From assembly GCA_965247505.1 (NCBI GenBank), contig OZ252020.1, positions 4,402,001 to 4,466,000 on the forward strand: a stretch of 64,000 nt of DNA. Direction: 5' to 3'. Every line of letters starts with the position of its first letter. Position 1 is the first letter of the stretch. A program made the translations under genes and the position numbers. This stretch comes from CAIYRG01 sp965247505. Its GTDB lineage: Bacteria > Pseudomonadota > Alphaproteobacteria > Micropepsales > Micropepsaceae. Shown here in pieces: positions 36,522 through 45,317 of this stretch. The notes under the pieces were generated by a model. The model made no database searches and had not been told where the DNA came from. It saw only the letters and a program-made list of their open reading frames with translations.

Positions 36522-37562
36522 ATGAGTAGCGCGCCTTCGCAAAATTCAAAGATTCGAGCCAAAGACGGAGGCAATTCCGCTCAGGTCAATCCGATTGAGC
36601 GGCTTGCCTTGCTTGTCGATGACGACCGCGCCGCAACCGATAAGCTAATTCATCTGCGGATGCTTAGCGACGTCGCGCTGGTCCCCGAAGTAAGCGCGCA
36701 CCTTGTTGATTCGGGTGGCAAGCGTTTGCGCCCGCTGATTACGCTCGCTGCCGCAAAAATGTATGGCGCAACTGGCGATGCGCAGATCAAACTCGCCGCT
36801 GCGGTAGAGTTCATTCACACCGCGACACTCCTGCATGACGATGTTGTAGACGAAAGCGCGCTGCGGCGCGGGAGCGCCTCTGCCAACAGAATTTGGGGCA
36901 ATAAGCCGAGCGTTCTGGTCGGCGATTTTCTATTTAGCCGCGCGTTCCAATTAATGGTTGATGCAGGCTCGCTTCCAGTTCTTGGTGTCCTTTCCAACGC
37001 CTCAGCGGTTATTTCGGAAGGCGAAGTGATGCAACTTCGCGTGACTCGCAATCTCGCGACCACGGAAACCGATTATCTCGCGGTGATTTCCGCGAAGACC
37101 GCGGCGCTTTTTGCGGCAGCCGCTGAATCGGGTGCGATGATAGCGAACGCGCGCGATGCCGATGCGAGACGTTTGGCCAGTTACGGGCGAAACCTAGGGA
37201 TCGCATTTCAACTTGTCGACGACGCACTTGATTATTCAGGGCGCCAAGCGGTCATGGGCAAGGCGGTCGGCGACGATTTCCGCGAAAGCAAAGTCACACT
37301 CCCCGTCATCTTATCTTCGTCACGGGCGGAGGAAGATGAACGGCGCTTTTGGCGCAGAACAATCGAAGTTGGCGTCCAAGAAGAAGGCGATCTCACGCGC
37401 GCGATCGAGTATTTGGAGCGCGGTGGAGCCCTTGCTGAAACCATTGAGCGCGGGCGCGTGTATGCCGACGAAGCTCGAAGTGCGCTCGATCGCTGTCCGG
37501 AAGGAGAGATTAAGTCGGCACTTTCCGAGATTGCGGAATTCGTGGTCGAACGCGCCTATTGA
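36522..37562 (+). CDS. Polyprenyl diphosphate synthase (IspB-like)
   Basis: 346 residues with both aspartate-rich motifs of trans-prenyl synthases: FIHTATLLHDDVVDESALRR near residue 105 and IAFQLVDDALDYSGR near 235. The segment GGKRLRPLITLAAAKMYGAT precedes them. Such enzymes make the ubiquinone side chain; chain length (octa- or decaprenyl) cannot be read from sequence by eye. A purine-rich GGGGGAGAC ribosome site lies before the ATG. Confidence 0.9.
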   Translation: MSSAPSQNSKIRAKDGGNSAQVNPIERLALLVDDDRAATDKLIHLRMLSDVALVPEVSAHLVDSGGKRLRPLITLAAAKMYGATGDAQIKLAAAVEFIHTATLLHDDVVDESALRRGSASANRIWGNKPSVLVGDFLFSRAFQLMVDAGSLPVLGVLSNASAVISEGEVMQLRVTRNLATTETDYLAVISAKTAALFAAAAESGAMIANARDADARRLASYGRNLGIAFQLVDDALDYSGRQAVMGKAVGDDFRESKVTLPVILSSSRAEEDERRFWRRTIEVGVQEEGDLTRAIEYLERGGALAETIERGRVYADEARSALDRCPEGEIKSALSEIAEFVVERAY

Positions 37563-37569
37563 TCGCGCG

Positions 37570-38445
37570 TCATTCAACGTTGGCTATGCCGACCTCCGGA
37601 CGCGCAATGTAGGTCTGTCTGACCCACCATTTTGGGTGTTCTCGCATAATTCGATCCGCCGCCCCTTCGGCCCATGGGGCTTCTTGAAATATGCCAAAGC
37701 AAGTCGCGCCGCTACCCGACATTTGAGCCAGGACGCATCCCGGTTCATGCGCGAGCGCTTCAAGCACCTCGTCGATGGCCGGCGCGATAGCACATGCCGG
37801 CGCTTCGAGATCATTGCCTGAATCCGCCAGGTAGTTCACCAAATCCCAAACCGAGTTAATATCACCACGAGGCGGGCTCATGGCGCCTAACCCCGTGCGG
37901 ACGTTGAGTCGCGCAAACACGCCTTCCGTTGAGAGCGGAATATTCGGATTAACCAGTACAAGTGCAAAAGATGGAATATTTCCAACAGCCCGCACCATCT
38001 CGCCCCGCCCCGCAATCCATACTGGCTGCGACACAATACAGGCCGGCACGTCTGAGCCGATTGCCACTGCGATCTCGCTTAACTCCCCAGGCCCTCGCCC
38101 GAGCTTCCAAAACGCATTCAACCCGCGCAGGGTCGCGCCAGCATCAGCCGAGCCTCCGCCAATTCCGGCAGCAAAGGGCAGATTTTTTTTCAGGGTGATT
38201 GCCGCACCTCGCTCTGCATCCAACGCTCGCGCAACGCGCAGAACCAAATTGTTAGGTATGTCCGTCAACGCATCCGCAAACGGACCCACCACGCGCAGAG
38301 ACAACTCGTCTGCCCGTTCAAAGATAAGGCTGTCGGATTCTTCGGCGAAAACAACAAGGCTTTCCAAAGCGTGAAACCCATCGGAGCGCTTTTCGCCAAT
38401 ATGCAAAAATAGATTAAGTTTCGCGGGGGCTTGGACACGCATCAT
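37570..38445 (-). CDS. ispE: 4-diphosphocytidyl-2-C-methyl-D-erythritol kinase
   Basis: I start at the ATG at 38445 (MMRVQAPAKLNLFLHIGEKR); upstream codons overlap the TPR gene and lack similarity. The GHMP-kinase ATP loop is LPFAAGIGGGSADAGATLRG near residue 96; the C-terminal AQMSGSGATCFGIF is the third GHMP motif. It phosphorylates CDP-ME in the MEP isoprenoid pathway, supplying the polyprenyl synthase encoded opposite. Stop lies 7 bases from that gene's stop. Confidence 0.93.
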   Translation of the reverse strand: MMRVQAPAKLNLFLHIGEKRSDGFHALESLVVFAEESDSLIFERADELSLRVVGPFADALTDIPNNLVLRVARALDAERGAAITLKKNLPFAAGIGGGSADAGATLRGLNAFWKLGRGPGELSEIAVAIGSDVPACIVSQPVWIAGRGEMVRAVGNIPSFALVLVNPNIPLSTEGVFARLNVRTGLGAMSPPRGDINSVWDLVNYLADSGNDLEAPACAIAPAIDEVLEALAHEPGCVLAQMSGSGATCFGIFQEAPWAEGAADRIMREHPKWWVRQTYIARPEVGIANVE

Positions 38446-38482
38446 GCGCTGTTTGGTTTTCGTAATATCGAAATCGAGCCCG

Positions 38483-40210
38483 TCAAGACTCCGTTGCAGA
38501 CGGTAATTCCAATCCAACGCGCAATTTGCGCTCGATCACTGGGCGAACATCCGGCTCTGGATCTAAATTGAGGGCGTGCGTCCATTCGAACCGCGCGTCG
38601 AGCCTGCGTCCAACCATCCAATAAGCATCGCCTAAATGATCATTGATTTCCGAAGCGCCCGGGGCGAGCTGCACCGCCTGTTCGAGAATCTCGGCCGCTT
38701 CACGATAACGCCCCAATTTGTAATACGCCCACCCAACGCTGTCCGCGATGTAGCCGTCCAGAGGACGCAACGAGCGCGCTTTTTCCAGCAACACAAGGGC
38801 TTGCTCAAGATTTATGCTCTGATCCACCCAACTATATCCAAGATAGTTCAGAACATCCGGCCGTTCCGGATCGATCGCCAAGGCCTCCTGGAAATCACTT
38901 TCCGCTGCATCCAAATTTTCAAGGCTCTGGTGGCAAATCCCGCGGGCAAAGAAAAGCTCTACTAGACGCTCATCACCTTCAGATATTTGGTTTATGGCGC
39001 GGTTATAGGCAGGGATCGCATCCTCGAATTCACCAACGCCTCGCAACAAATCTCCGAGTGCCGCCCAAGCATCCGTATCTCCGGCATCACTTCGCGTAAG
39101 CGCCCGCACCCTCGCGATGGCAGTGTCCGCTTGGTCGATGCGCCCTAGATTGACCGCCGTCTGCACCTCCAACATCCGGTAGTAAGGCGACTCCGGAGAG
39201 ATTCCTGAATAAACTTCGATGGCCTTGCGGTATTTGTCCATGCGTTCGTAACGATTGCCAAGAAACGCCCGCGCAAGTTCGAAGTCTGGTCGCAAATATA
39301 TTGCAACGTTGAAATAGAGAACTGCGATGTCGCTGTTATTCTCGCCGGTCAGAGCGGATGCGAGCGCAAACAATCCCTCAGCTGCGCCTTCGGCCGGAGT
39401 TGAGATCAGCGGAGCGGGCAATTGGCCGGCGCCAATCTCGGCCAAGCCGACGGTTGCGACAGGACTATCCGGCACACGCTCGGCAAGGCGCAAATAGAGC
39501 ACCCTAGCTTCCTCGTCGCGTCCGGAGCGGCGAAGGAAACGCCCCAACGCATCGGCTCCACGCGCGCCGACGCCTGGAACACCCATAGCGGCGCGATAGG
39601 CCTCGCCGGCTTCGTCGTTACGCCCGGCATACTCCAAGATTAGTGCGCGATGAAATGTCCGGAGCCCTGCCACACCGTTTTGGTCGGCCATTTGGTCTAA
39701 AACGACGAGCGCATCATCCGTACTACCCTGGCCTGCAAGCGCCCAAGCTTGAATGAGAGTGTTCGTAAGGGAAAAGAACGCTCCACCTCCGGCCTGCCCG
39801 ATTTCTTCTTCCACCAAAGGGTAATTTTCTGCTTGCAGAGCGGAGGCAGCAAGCATCAGATGCGCTGGACGGTTTCGTGGGTCCAGCAACACAACCCGTT
39901 GCGCAAGCGGGATGGCTGTTTCCATGTCGCCCGCGGACGCCGCGAAAAGAAATGTGCGCGCGAGCAAATCGGAATTACCCGGATCATACTCAAGCAAATT
40001 TGCGTAATAGGCGGCAGCGCCGTCTATTTCGCCCTGCGACGAAGCAAATCTTGCAGCGAGGTAGGTCCCGGTGACCGACGAAACTACGGGAATGGGTTCG
40101 GGCGCCAAAACTGGTGCCTGATTCGCAGCGTTCTGTGGTATCGCGGCGCAGGCGGTAAGCGCCAACGTTGCCAAAATCATGGGTCCGGCTATGCAATATT
40201 TACACGTCAC
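38483..40210 (-). CDS. TPR-repeat lipoprotein
   Basis: This 575-residue protein has a lipobox-like export signal (ILATLALTACAAIP, Cys near residue 21). At least six tetratricopeptide repeats follow, clearest at FEDAIPAYNRAINQISEGDE, LDAAESDFQEALAIDPERPD, LEQALVLLEKARSLRPLDGY and YREAAEILEQAVQLAPGASE. TPR proteins scaffold complexes, here probably at the inner face of the outer membrane. It sits just upstream of ispE, an order common in Alphaproteobacteria. No enzymatic motif is seen. Confidence 0.85.
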   Translation of the reverse strand: MTCKYCIAGPMILATLALTACAAIPQNAANQAPVLAPEPIPVVSSVTGTYLAARFASSQGEIDGAAAYYANLLEYDPGNSDLLARTFLFAASAGDMETAIPLAQRVVLLDPRNRPAHLMLAASALQAENYPLVEEEIGQAGGGAFFSLTNTLIQAWALAGQGSTDDALVVLDQMADQNGVAGLRTFHRALILEYAGRNDEAGEAYRAAMGVPGVGARGADALGRFLRRSGRDEEARVLYLRLAERVPDSPVATVGLAEIGAGQLPAPLISTPAEGAAEGLFALASALTGENNSDIAVLYFNVAIYLRPDFELARAFLGNRYERMDKYRKAIEVYSGISPESPYYRMLEVQTAVNLGRIDQADTAIARVRALTRSDAGDTDAWAALGDLLRGVGEFEDAIPAYNRAINQISEGDERLVELFFARGICHQSLENLDAAESDFQEALAIDPERPDVLNYLGYSWVDQSINLEQALVLLEKARSLRPLDGYIADSVGWAYYKLGRYREAAEILEQAVQLAPGASEINDHLGDAYWMVGRRLDARFEWTHALNLDPEPDVRPVIERKLRVGLELPSATES

Positions 40211-40256
40211 GCTCGTCGGCCTCCTTGCGATGCAAAACTAGCTCCAAATGTTCGTT

Positions 40257-41891
40257 TCACATAGCGGCGTAATTTGGACCGCTCCCGCCTTCCGGCGGCG
40301 TCCAAGCAATATTCTGCCCTGGGTCCTTAATGTCACAAGCTTTGCAATGGACGCAATTCGCAGCATTTATAACAAATCGAGTACTTTCGCCCTCTTCTAA
40401 CACTTCAAATACCCCGGCTGGGCAATAGCGTTGCGCCGGTTCGGCGTAATTCGGGAGATTTTCCCTTATCGGCAAATCTGGGTCGTTCAACTTCAAGTGA
40501 GTCGGCTGGTCTTCATCGTGGGACGTCCCAGCAAGGTAAACCGACGACATTTTATCGAAGCTCACCAAACCATCAGGAGGCGGATAGGCAATCTTTTGCC
40601 CTTTATCTGCTTTTTTCGTCCGCGCGAAATCGGGAATATCGGACCTTAGAGTTCCAAAGAGACCTCGACCGAAAATCGCGTGGCACCACAAGTCAAACCC
40701 ACCCAAAGCGCTTCCGCCAAGGGTCCCGTGGCGTTTCCACAACGGCTTCACATTTCGCGCACTGTGGAGATCGCGAAACACCCAAGAGCGCCGATAGGCG
40801 TTTTCGAATTTTTCAAGCACGTCGTGCGAACGATCGCTTTCAAGCGCATCGACCACGGATTCCGCAGCAAGCATGCCGGTCTTCATCGCATTGTGGCTGC
40901 CCTTGATTCGAGGCACGTTCACAAAACCGGCAGCGCAACCAATTAGCGCGCCTCCGGGAAATACAAGTCGCGGCACGGCTTGCAGTCCGCCCTCGGTAAT
41001 GGTCCGCGCGCCATAGGCTATGCGGCGACCGCCTTCCAGCATCGATCGAATAATCGGATGCGTTTTGAAACGTTGAAATTCGTCATAGGGCGACAGATAG
41101 GGATTCTCGTAGTCGAGATGCACAACAAACCCGACGGAAGCGAGGTTGTCGCCGTAATGATAGACGAACGCACCTCCGCCGGTGCGATTGTCGAGCGGCC
41201 AACCCAATGAATGAAAGACCAGCCCATTTTGATGCGCGGCTTGCGGCAATTCCCACAATTCCTTTAGCCCAAGCCCAAATGTTTGCGGTGCGCGGTCGCG
41301 TGACAAATCAAAACGCGCAATCAGGCGCTTAGCGAGCGAGCCTCGCGCGCCTTCGGCGATGAGCGTATATTTCCCAAGAAGCATGATGCCTGGCGCAAAG
41401 CCTGGCTTTCTTTCTCCGTTTCTCGCGGTACCCATATCTCCCGTCACGACTCCGCGTATCTCGCCATTCTCCTCGACGAAATCCACCGCCGCAAAGCCAG
41501 GAAAAATTTCAACGCCAAGCTTTTCTGCTTCTTGCCCAAGCCAACGGCAAAGGAGACCGAGGCTCCCAATATAGTTTCCGTGATTTTTCATCGACGGTGG
41601 CAACAAGATCGAGGGAATGCGTCGCGCCCGCCGGTTTGAGAGATAATAGAAGCGATCGGCTTTCACCTCTGTGGTCAGAGGGGCTTTTCTGGACTGCCAG
41701 TCCGAAAAGAGCTCGTTCAGCGCGACGGGGTCTATCACCGCTCCTGACAAGACATGCGCGCCAACCTCGGAGCCCTTTTCCAGCACGCAAACGCTAATCT
41801 CTCGCCCCTTCTTGGCGGCAAGCTGCTTTAGCCGTATCGCAGCCGAGAGCCCGGCCGGCCCCGCTCCGACAATTACGACGTCGAATTCCAT
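40257..41891 (-). CDS. Electron transfer flavoprotein-ubiquinone oxidoreductase
   Basis: From the ATG at 41891 (MEFDVVIVGAGPAGLSAAIR) the protein is 544 residues. Visible: the FAD-binding GAGPAG loop, LEKGSEVGAHVLSGAVIDPV, ALIGCAAGFVNVPRIKGSHN, and the C-terminal 4Fe-4S ligands in RYCPAGVFEV and NCVHCKACDIKDPGQNI. ETF-QO passes electrons from ETF, charged by acyl-CoA and similar dehydrogenases, to ubiquinone at the membrane. No ETF genes are in the window. It is divergent from the uracil-DNA glycosylase gene. Confidence 0.95.
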   Translation of the reverse strand: MEFDVVIVGAGPAGLSAAIRLKQLAAKKGREISVCVLEKGSEVGAHVLSGAVIDPVALNELFSDWQSRKAPLTTEVKADRFYYLSNRRARRIPSILLPPSMKNHGNYIGSLGLLCRWLGQEAEKLGVEIFPGFAAVDFVEENGEIRGVVTGDMGTARNGERKPGFAPGIMLLGKYTLIAEGARGSLAKRLIARFDLSRDRAPQTFGLGLKELWELPQAAHQNGLVFHSLGWPLDNRTGGGAFVYHYGDNLASVGFVVHLDYENPYLSPYDEFQRFKTHPIIRSMLEGGRRIAYGARTITEGGLQAVPRLVFPGGALIGCAAGFVNVPRIKGSHNAMKTGMLAAESVVDALESDRSHDVLEKFENAYRRSWVFRDLHSARNVKPLWKRHGTLGGSALGGFDLWCHAIFGRGLFGTLRSDIPDFARTKKADKGQKIAYPPPDGLVSFDKMSSVYLAGTSHDEDQPTHLKLNDPDLPIRENLPNYAEPAQRYCPAGVFEVLEEGESTRFVINAANCVHCKACDIKDPGQNIAWTPPEGGSGPNYAAM

Positions 41892-41988
41892 GCTTTCTCG
41901 CTCGACCAGTATCATGTCCCCAGGCGCTTGCGTATTGCACGATCAGATGCCCTTAGCATCGCAACCGTGCTCGGCTAACATCTGTTGC

Positions 41989-42819
41989 ATGTCAGAACTT
42001 TCCAAGGAAACCAACCTCGCCATGCTTCGCTGGCTTGTTGACGCAGGCGCCGACGAGGCTGTGTCGGAGAGTTCGCCAGACCGGTTTGCCGCCCCAAATC
42101 CGGCCAAGCCCACCGGATCCGACACGCCTAAACGCCAAAGCACGCCTAATCCACGAAAATCAGGGGAAATTTCGGCGAACGCTAAGGCGGTTTCGCTGTC
42201 CACGGCGCCGGGCGCGGCACGCGAGCTGGCGGGATCGTGCATAAGCCTTGCCGCATTGAAGGAGGCGCTCGAGAATTTCGAAGGTTGCGAGCTCAAACGC
42301 CTTGCAACCAATACCGTATTTGCGGACGGCAACCCCGATGGGCAGATAATGTTTATCGGGGAGGCGCCTGGGCGCGACGAAGATCGCGAGGGCCGGCCAT
42401 TTGTCGGCAGAGCGGGAAAGCTTCTCGACAGGATGTTGGAAGCCTTAGCGCTTGATCGATCCAAAGTTTACATCACCAACATTCTGCCCTGGCGCCCGCC
42501 ACAAAATCGTGACCCCACACCGGAAGAAGCGGCAACATGCCTTCCTTTTCTTCGCCGCCATATTGAACTGGCGCAACCAAATGTCCTGGTGCTGTTGGGT
42601 GCTGTGTCCGCTCGCCACCTTCTTGGCACAACAGAGGGAATAATGCGCACACGCGGGCGATGGCAGGTCTACCAAACCAAAAACCAAGCCATTCCCACCA
42701 TGCCAACACTGCACCCGGCCTATTTGCTACGCCAGCCTTCGGCCAAACGCCTTGTTTGGAGAGACTTGCTGTCTGTTTTAGATAAAATCGGTGAACAGGC
42801 GGTCGGCGAAAAGGACTGA
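41989..42819 (+). CDS. Uracil-DNA glycosylase (family 4-like)
   Basis: I use the ATG at 41989 (MSELSKETNLAMLRWLVDAG), giving 276 residues. After a Pro-rich linker, the core shows IMFIGEAPGRDEDREGRPFV, GRAGKLLDRMLEALALDRSK, VYITNILPWRPPQNRDPTPE and PTLHPAYLLRQPSAKRLVW. These are the Fe-S type UDG motifs. The usual N-terminal cluster cysteine may be the C in FEGCELKRLATN. It removes uracil from DNA. The longer upstream frame overlaps ETF-QO and is a shadow. Confidence 0.9.
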   Translation: MSELSKETNLAMLRWLVDAGADEAVSESSPDRFAAPNPAKPTGSDTPKRQSTPNPRKSGEISANAKAVSLSTAPGAARELAGSCISLAALKEALENFEGCELKRLATNTVFADGNPDGQIMFIGEAPGRDEDREGRPFVGRAGKLLDRMLEALALDRSKVYITNILPWRPPQNRDPTPEEAATCLPFLRRHIELAQPNVLVLLGAVSARHLLGTTEGIMRTRGRWQVYQTKNQAIPTMPTLHPAYLLRQPSAKRLVWRDLLSVLDKIGEQAVGEKD

Positions 42820-42992
42820 TATTTGGGCGATATCCCGTAATTGTGTGGCAGTCCCGCTCCGCCCCCCAAAATAGCTGCTAATCTTTGCCTCACTCCCCCT
42901 ATTTCCTGATTGGTAATGCGGCACGCCTCCAGTAGTATCTTGGCCGAAAGTTCGACTCTAATCGAATTGTGACAAGGGACGGGAGCATCGGG

Positions 42993-44921
42993 ATGTCGAA
43001 GAAAAATTCGGGCACGGGCGTTGATCGCCGCAAATTCTTAGCTGGAGTGGCAGTCGCCGGCGCGGCAAGTGCTGTACCCATAGCGAATAGCGCAAAAGCG
43101 GCAGCACCAGCACCCAATGCGGCGCGGCCCACGGCAGCTGTACAGGCTGCGGAAAATGGAATGCCTCATGCTGGGCCCTATTCCTATAGTCCCGGCAAGC
43201 CTGGCTCCGATTTTATGGTCGACGTCATTAAGTCACTCAATATCGAATATGTGGTGACCAACCCGGCTTCAAGTTGCCGCGGCATACATGAATCCTTCAT
43301 CAATTATGGCGGCAACCAGATGCCGACAATGTTGACTTGTATGCACGAAGAATCCGGCACCGCGATGGCCCATGGCTATTACAAAGCCACCGGCAAGCCG
43401 ATGATGTGCCTCTTCCACGGCACGGTTGGCCTCCAGCACGCGACCATGGCCATCTACAACGCTTGGTGCGACCGCGTGCCAGTCATTGTGGTAGTCGGCA
43501 ATCATGGCGACGCGGCATCACGCCGCCCGGGCGTGCCCACGACCCATTCCGCAATCGATCCCATTGGCCTTATTCGCGACTTTACCAAATGGGACGACCA
43601 GCCCTGGTCATTGCAGCATTTTGCCGAATCCATGGTACGGGCCTACAAGATCACAATGACCCCGCCGATGGAGCCGGTCGCGCTTTCCTTGGATGGTCAC
43701 ATTCAAGAACACGGCATTCCCGATGGTTCTGAGCTCTTCATTCCGAAATACACGCCGACCTCGCCGCCGCAAGGTGACACGGGCGCAGTAAGAGAAGCCG
43801 CGCGGCTTCTTGCGAATGCCGATAACCCGGTGATCGTCGCCGACCGCGTAGCACGTACGCCGGAAGGTATGCCGCTTCTTGTCGAACTGGCGGAAACATT
43901 GAATGCGACCGTTATCAACCAATATGGCCGCATGAACTTCCCCAACAACCACTATCTCTCCGGCGGTGGTGGCTCGATTACGCGCGCTGACGTCGTTCTA
44001 GGTTTAGAGCTCACCGACTTCTTCGGTACCGTTAACCGCTTCTCCGACAGTTATAACTTCCAGCTGGCCTCACGCGTTCGTCCGGGAACGCGACTGATCA
44101 GCATAGGCGTCGGCGATCTCTATACCCGCGCCAATTATCAAGACTTCCAGCGTTTGCAGCCGGTGGATGTATCGATCGGCGCAGACGCCCAAGCAACGCT
44201 TCGTGCGCTGATCGAAGCAGTCAAAGAAGAAATTCCTGCCGAGCGGCGCGCGATGATTGCAGCGCGTGGAGACACAGCCAGGCAGGCTTTTGCGACGGCA
44301 AGGGAAAACGCACGCCGGACTGCGATGTTGGGTTGGAATTCAACCGGACGGATAAGCGCCGGCAGAATGGCCGCCGAAATTTGGATGCAAATCAAAGACG
44401 AAGACTGGGCGTTCTCAGGCGATTCTTTGGACGGCGCCGTCACCAGCCTTTGGACGTTCGACAAACATTACCAGCATAATGGCGGTTCGGGCGGCGCAGG
44501 TGTCGGCTATGGCTTACCGGCCGCTGTTGGCGCAGCACTTGGCCACCGCGAGAACGGCCATTTGCCGATTAATATTCAAAACGACGGCGACAGCATGTTT
44601 GCGCCGGGTGTCCACTGGACGACGGCCTATCACAACATTCCCATGCTCTCGATCATGAACAATAACCGGGCCTATCACCGCGAGATTATGCATGTTCAAA
44701 CGGTCGGACAGTGGCGCGACCGTGGTCTCGCAAACTTCCATATCGGGAATGAAATCACCAAGCCGAACATCCAATACGCCCAACTCGCACAATCGCTGGG
44801 TGTTGCCGGCGCGGGTCCAATCACCGATCCAAATGACTTAGGGCCGGCAATTGCGCGCGGCGTTGAAGCAGTCAAAGCAGGCGAGCCATATTTGCTCGAC
44901 GTCGTGACGCAGCCGCATTAG
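42993..44921 (+). CDS. Tat-exported thiamine diphosphate-dependent enzyme
   Basis: The ATG at 42993 begins a protein of 642 residues with a twin-arginine signal: DRRKFLAGVAVAGAASAVP. The mature part is a full acetolactate-synthase-like ThDP enzyme: the catalytic Glu in CMHEESGTAMAHGYY, FHGTVGLQHATMAIYNAWCD, a central domain, and the cofactor loop NIQNDGDSMFAPGVHW with NNNRAYH. ThDP enzymes are normally cytoplasmic; export by Tat implies folding with cofactor first. The next gene, 6 bases on, encodes a small cytochrome c, a likely electron acceptor. Substrate unknown; a 2-oxoacid or acyloin oxidation is plausible. Confidence 0.85.
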   Translation: MSKKNSGTGVDRRKFLAGVAVAGAASAVPIANSAKAAAPAPNAARPTAAVQAAENGMPHAGPYSYSPGKPGSDFMVDVIKSLNIEYVVTNPASSCRGIHESFINYGGNQMPTMLTCMHEESGTAMAHGYYKATGKPMMCLFHGTVGLQHATMAIYNAWCDRVPVIVVVGNHGDAASRRPGVPTTHSAIDPIGLIRDFTKWDDQPWSLQHFAESMVRAYKITMTPPMEPVALSLDGHIQEHGIPDGSELFIPKYTPTSPPQGDTGAVREAARLLANADNPVIVADRVARTPEGMPLLVELAETLNATVINQYGRMNFPNNHYLSGGGGSITRADVVLGLELTDFFGTVNRFSDSYNFQLASRVRPGTRLISIGVGDLYTRANYQDFQRLQPVDVSIGADAQATLRALIEAVKEEIPAERRAMIAARGDTARQAFATARENARRTAMLGWNSTGRISAGRMAAEIWMQIKDEDWAFSGDSLDGAVTSLWTFDKHYQHNGGSGGAGVGYGLPAAVGAALGHRENGHLPINIQNDGDSMFAPGVHWTTAYHNIPMLSIMNNNRAYHREIMHVQTVGQWRDRGLANFHIGNEITKPNIQYAQLAQSLGVAGAGPITDPNDLGPAIARGVEAVKAGEPYLLDVVTQPH

Positions 44922-44927
44922 GGGGTA

Positions 44928-45272
44928 ATGATGAAACGGTTTTTAACGGCGGCCGCGGCCGCCACGGGGTTTGTTGTGCTGACTGCGTCTGCAGCGCTCG
45001 CCCAGGATGCACAACGGGGCAACCAAATGTTTCAGGAAAAGGGTTGCTGGACCTGTCACGCCACAGAGGGACAAGGTGGCCGCGGACCGAATATTGCTCC
45101 TGGACCGCTGCCATACGCGGCCTTTGCAGCCTATGTGCGAATGCCGCCCTTGGAGATGCCTCCGTACAGCGAAGTCCTTCTTTCCGATGCAGAGTTGCAG
45201 GACATTCATGCCTATCTTGAATCGATCCCAGAACTCCTCGACCCTGACGATACAATCTTAGTCAATCAATAG
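44928..45272 (+). CDS. Small periplasmic c-type cytochrome
   Basis: This 114-residue protein has a signal peptide (TGFVVLTASAALAQ) and one haem c site, CWTCHATEGQGG, with candidate Met ligands in YVRMPPLEMPPYSEVLLSDA. The C-terminus LQDIHAYLESIPE is typical of class I cytochromes. It starts 6 bases after the ThDP enzyme stop, so the two are surely co-transcribed and probably form a periplasmic oxidation pair. IS256 copy 2 begins 45 bases downstream. Confidence 0.9.
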   Translation: MMKRFLTAAAAATGFVVLTASAALAQDAQRGNQMFQEKGCWTCHATEGQGGRGPNIAPGPLPYAAFAAYVRMPPLEMPPYSEVLLSDAELQDIHAYLESIPELLDPDDTILVNQ

Positions 45273-45317
45273 AAGTTGTCCGATATTGGGCGGCGCATGA
45301 GCGTGAACACACGCTGA

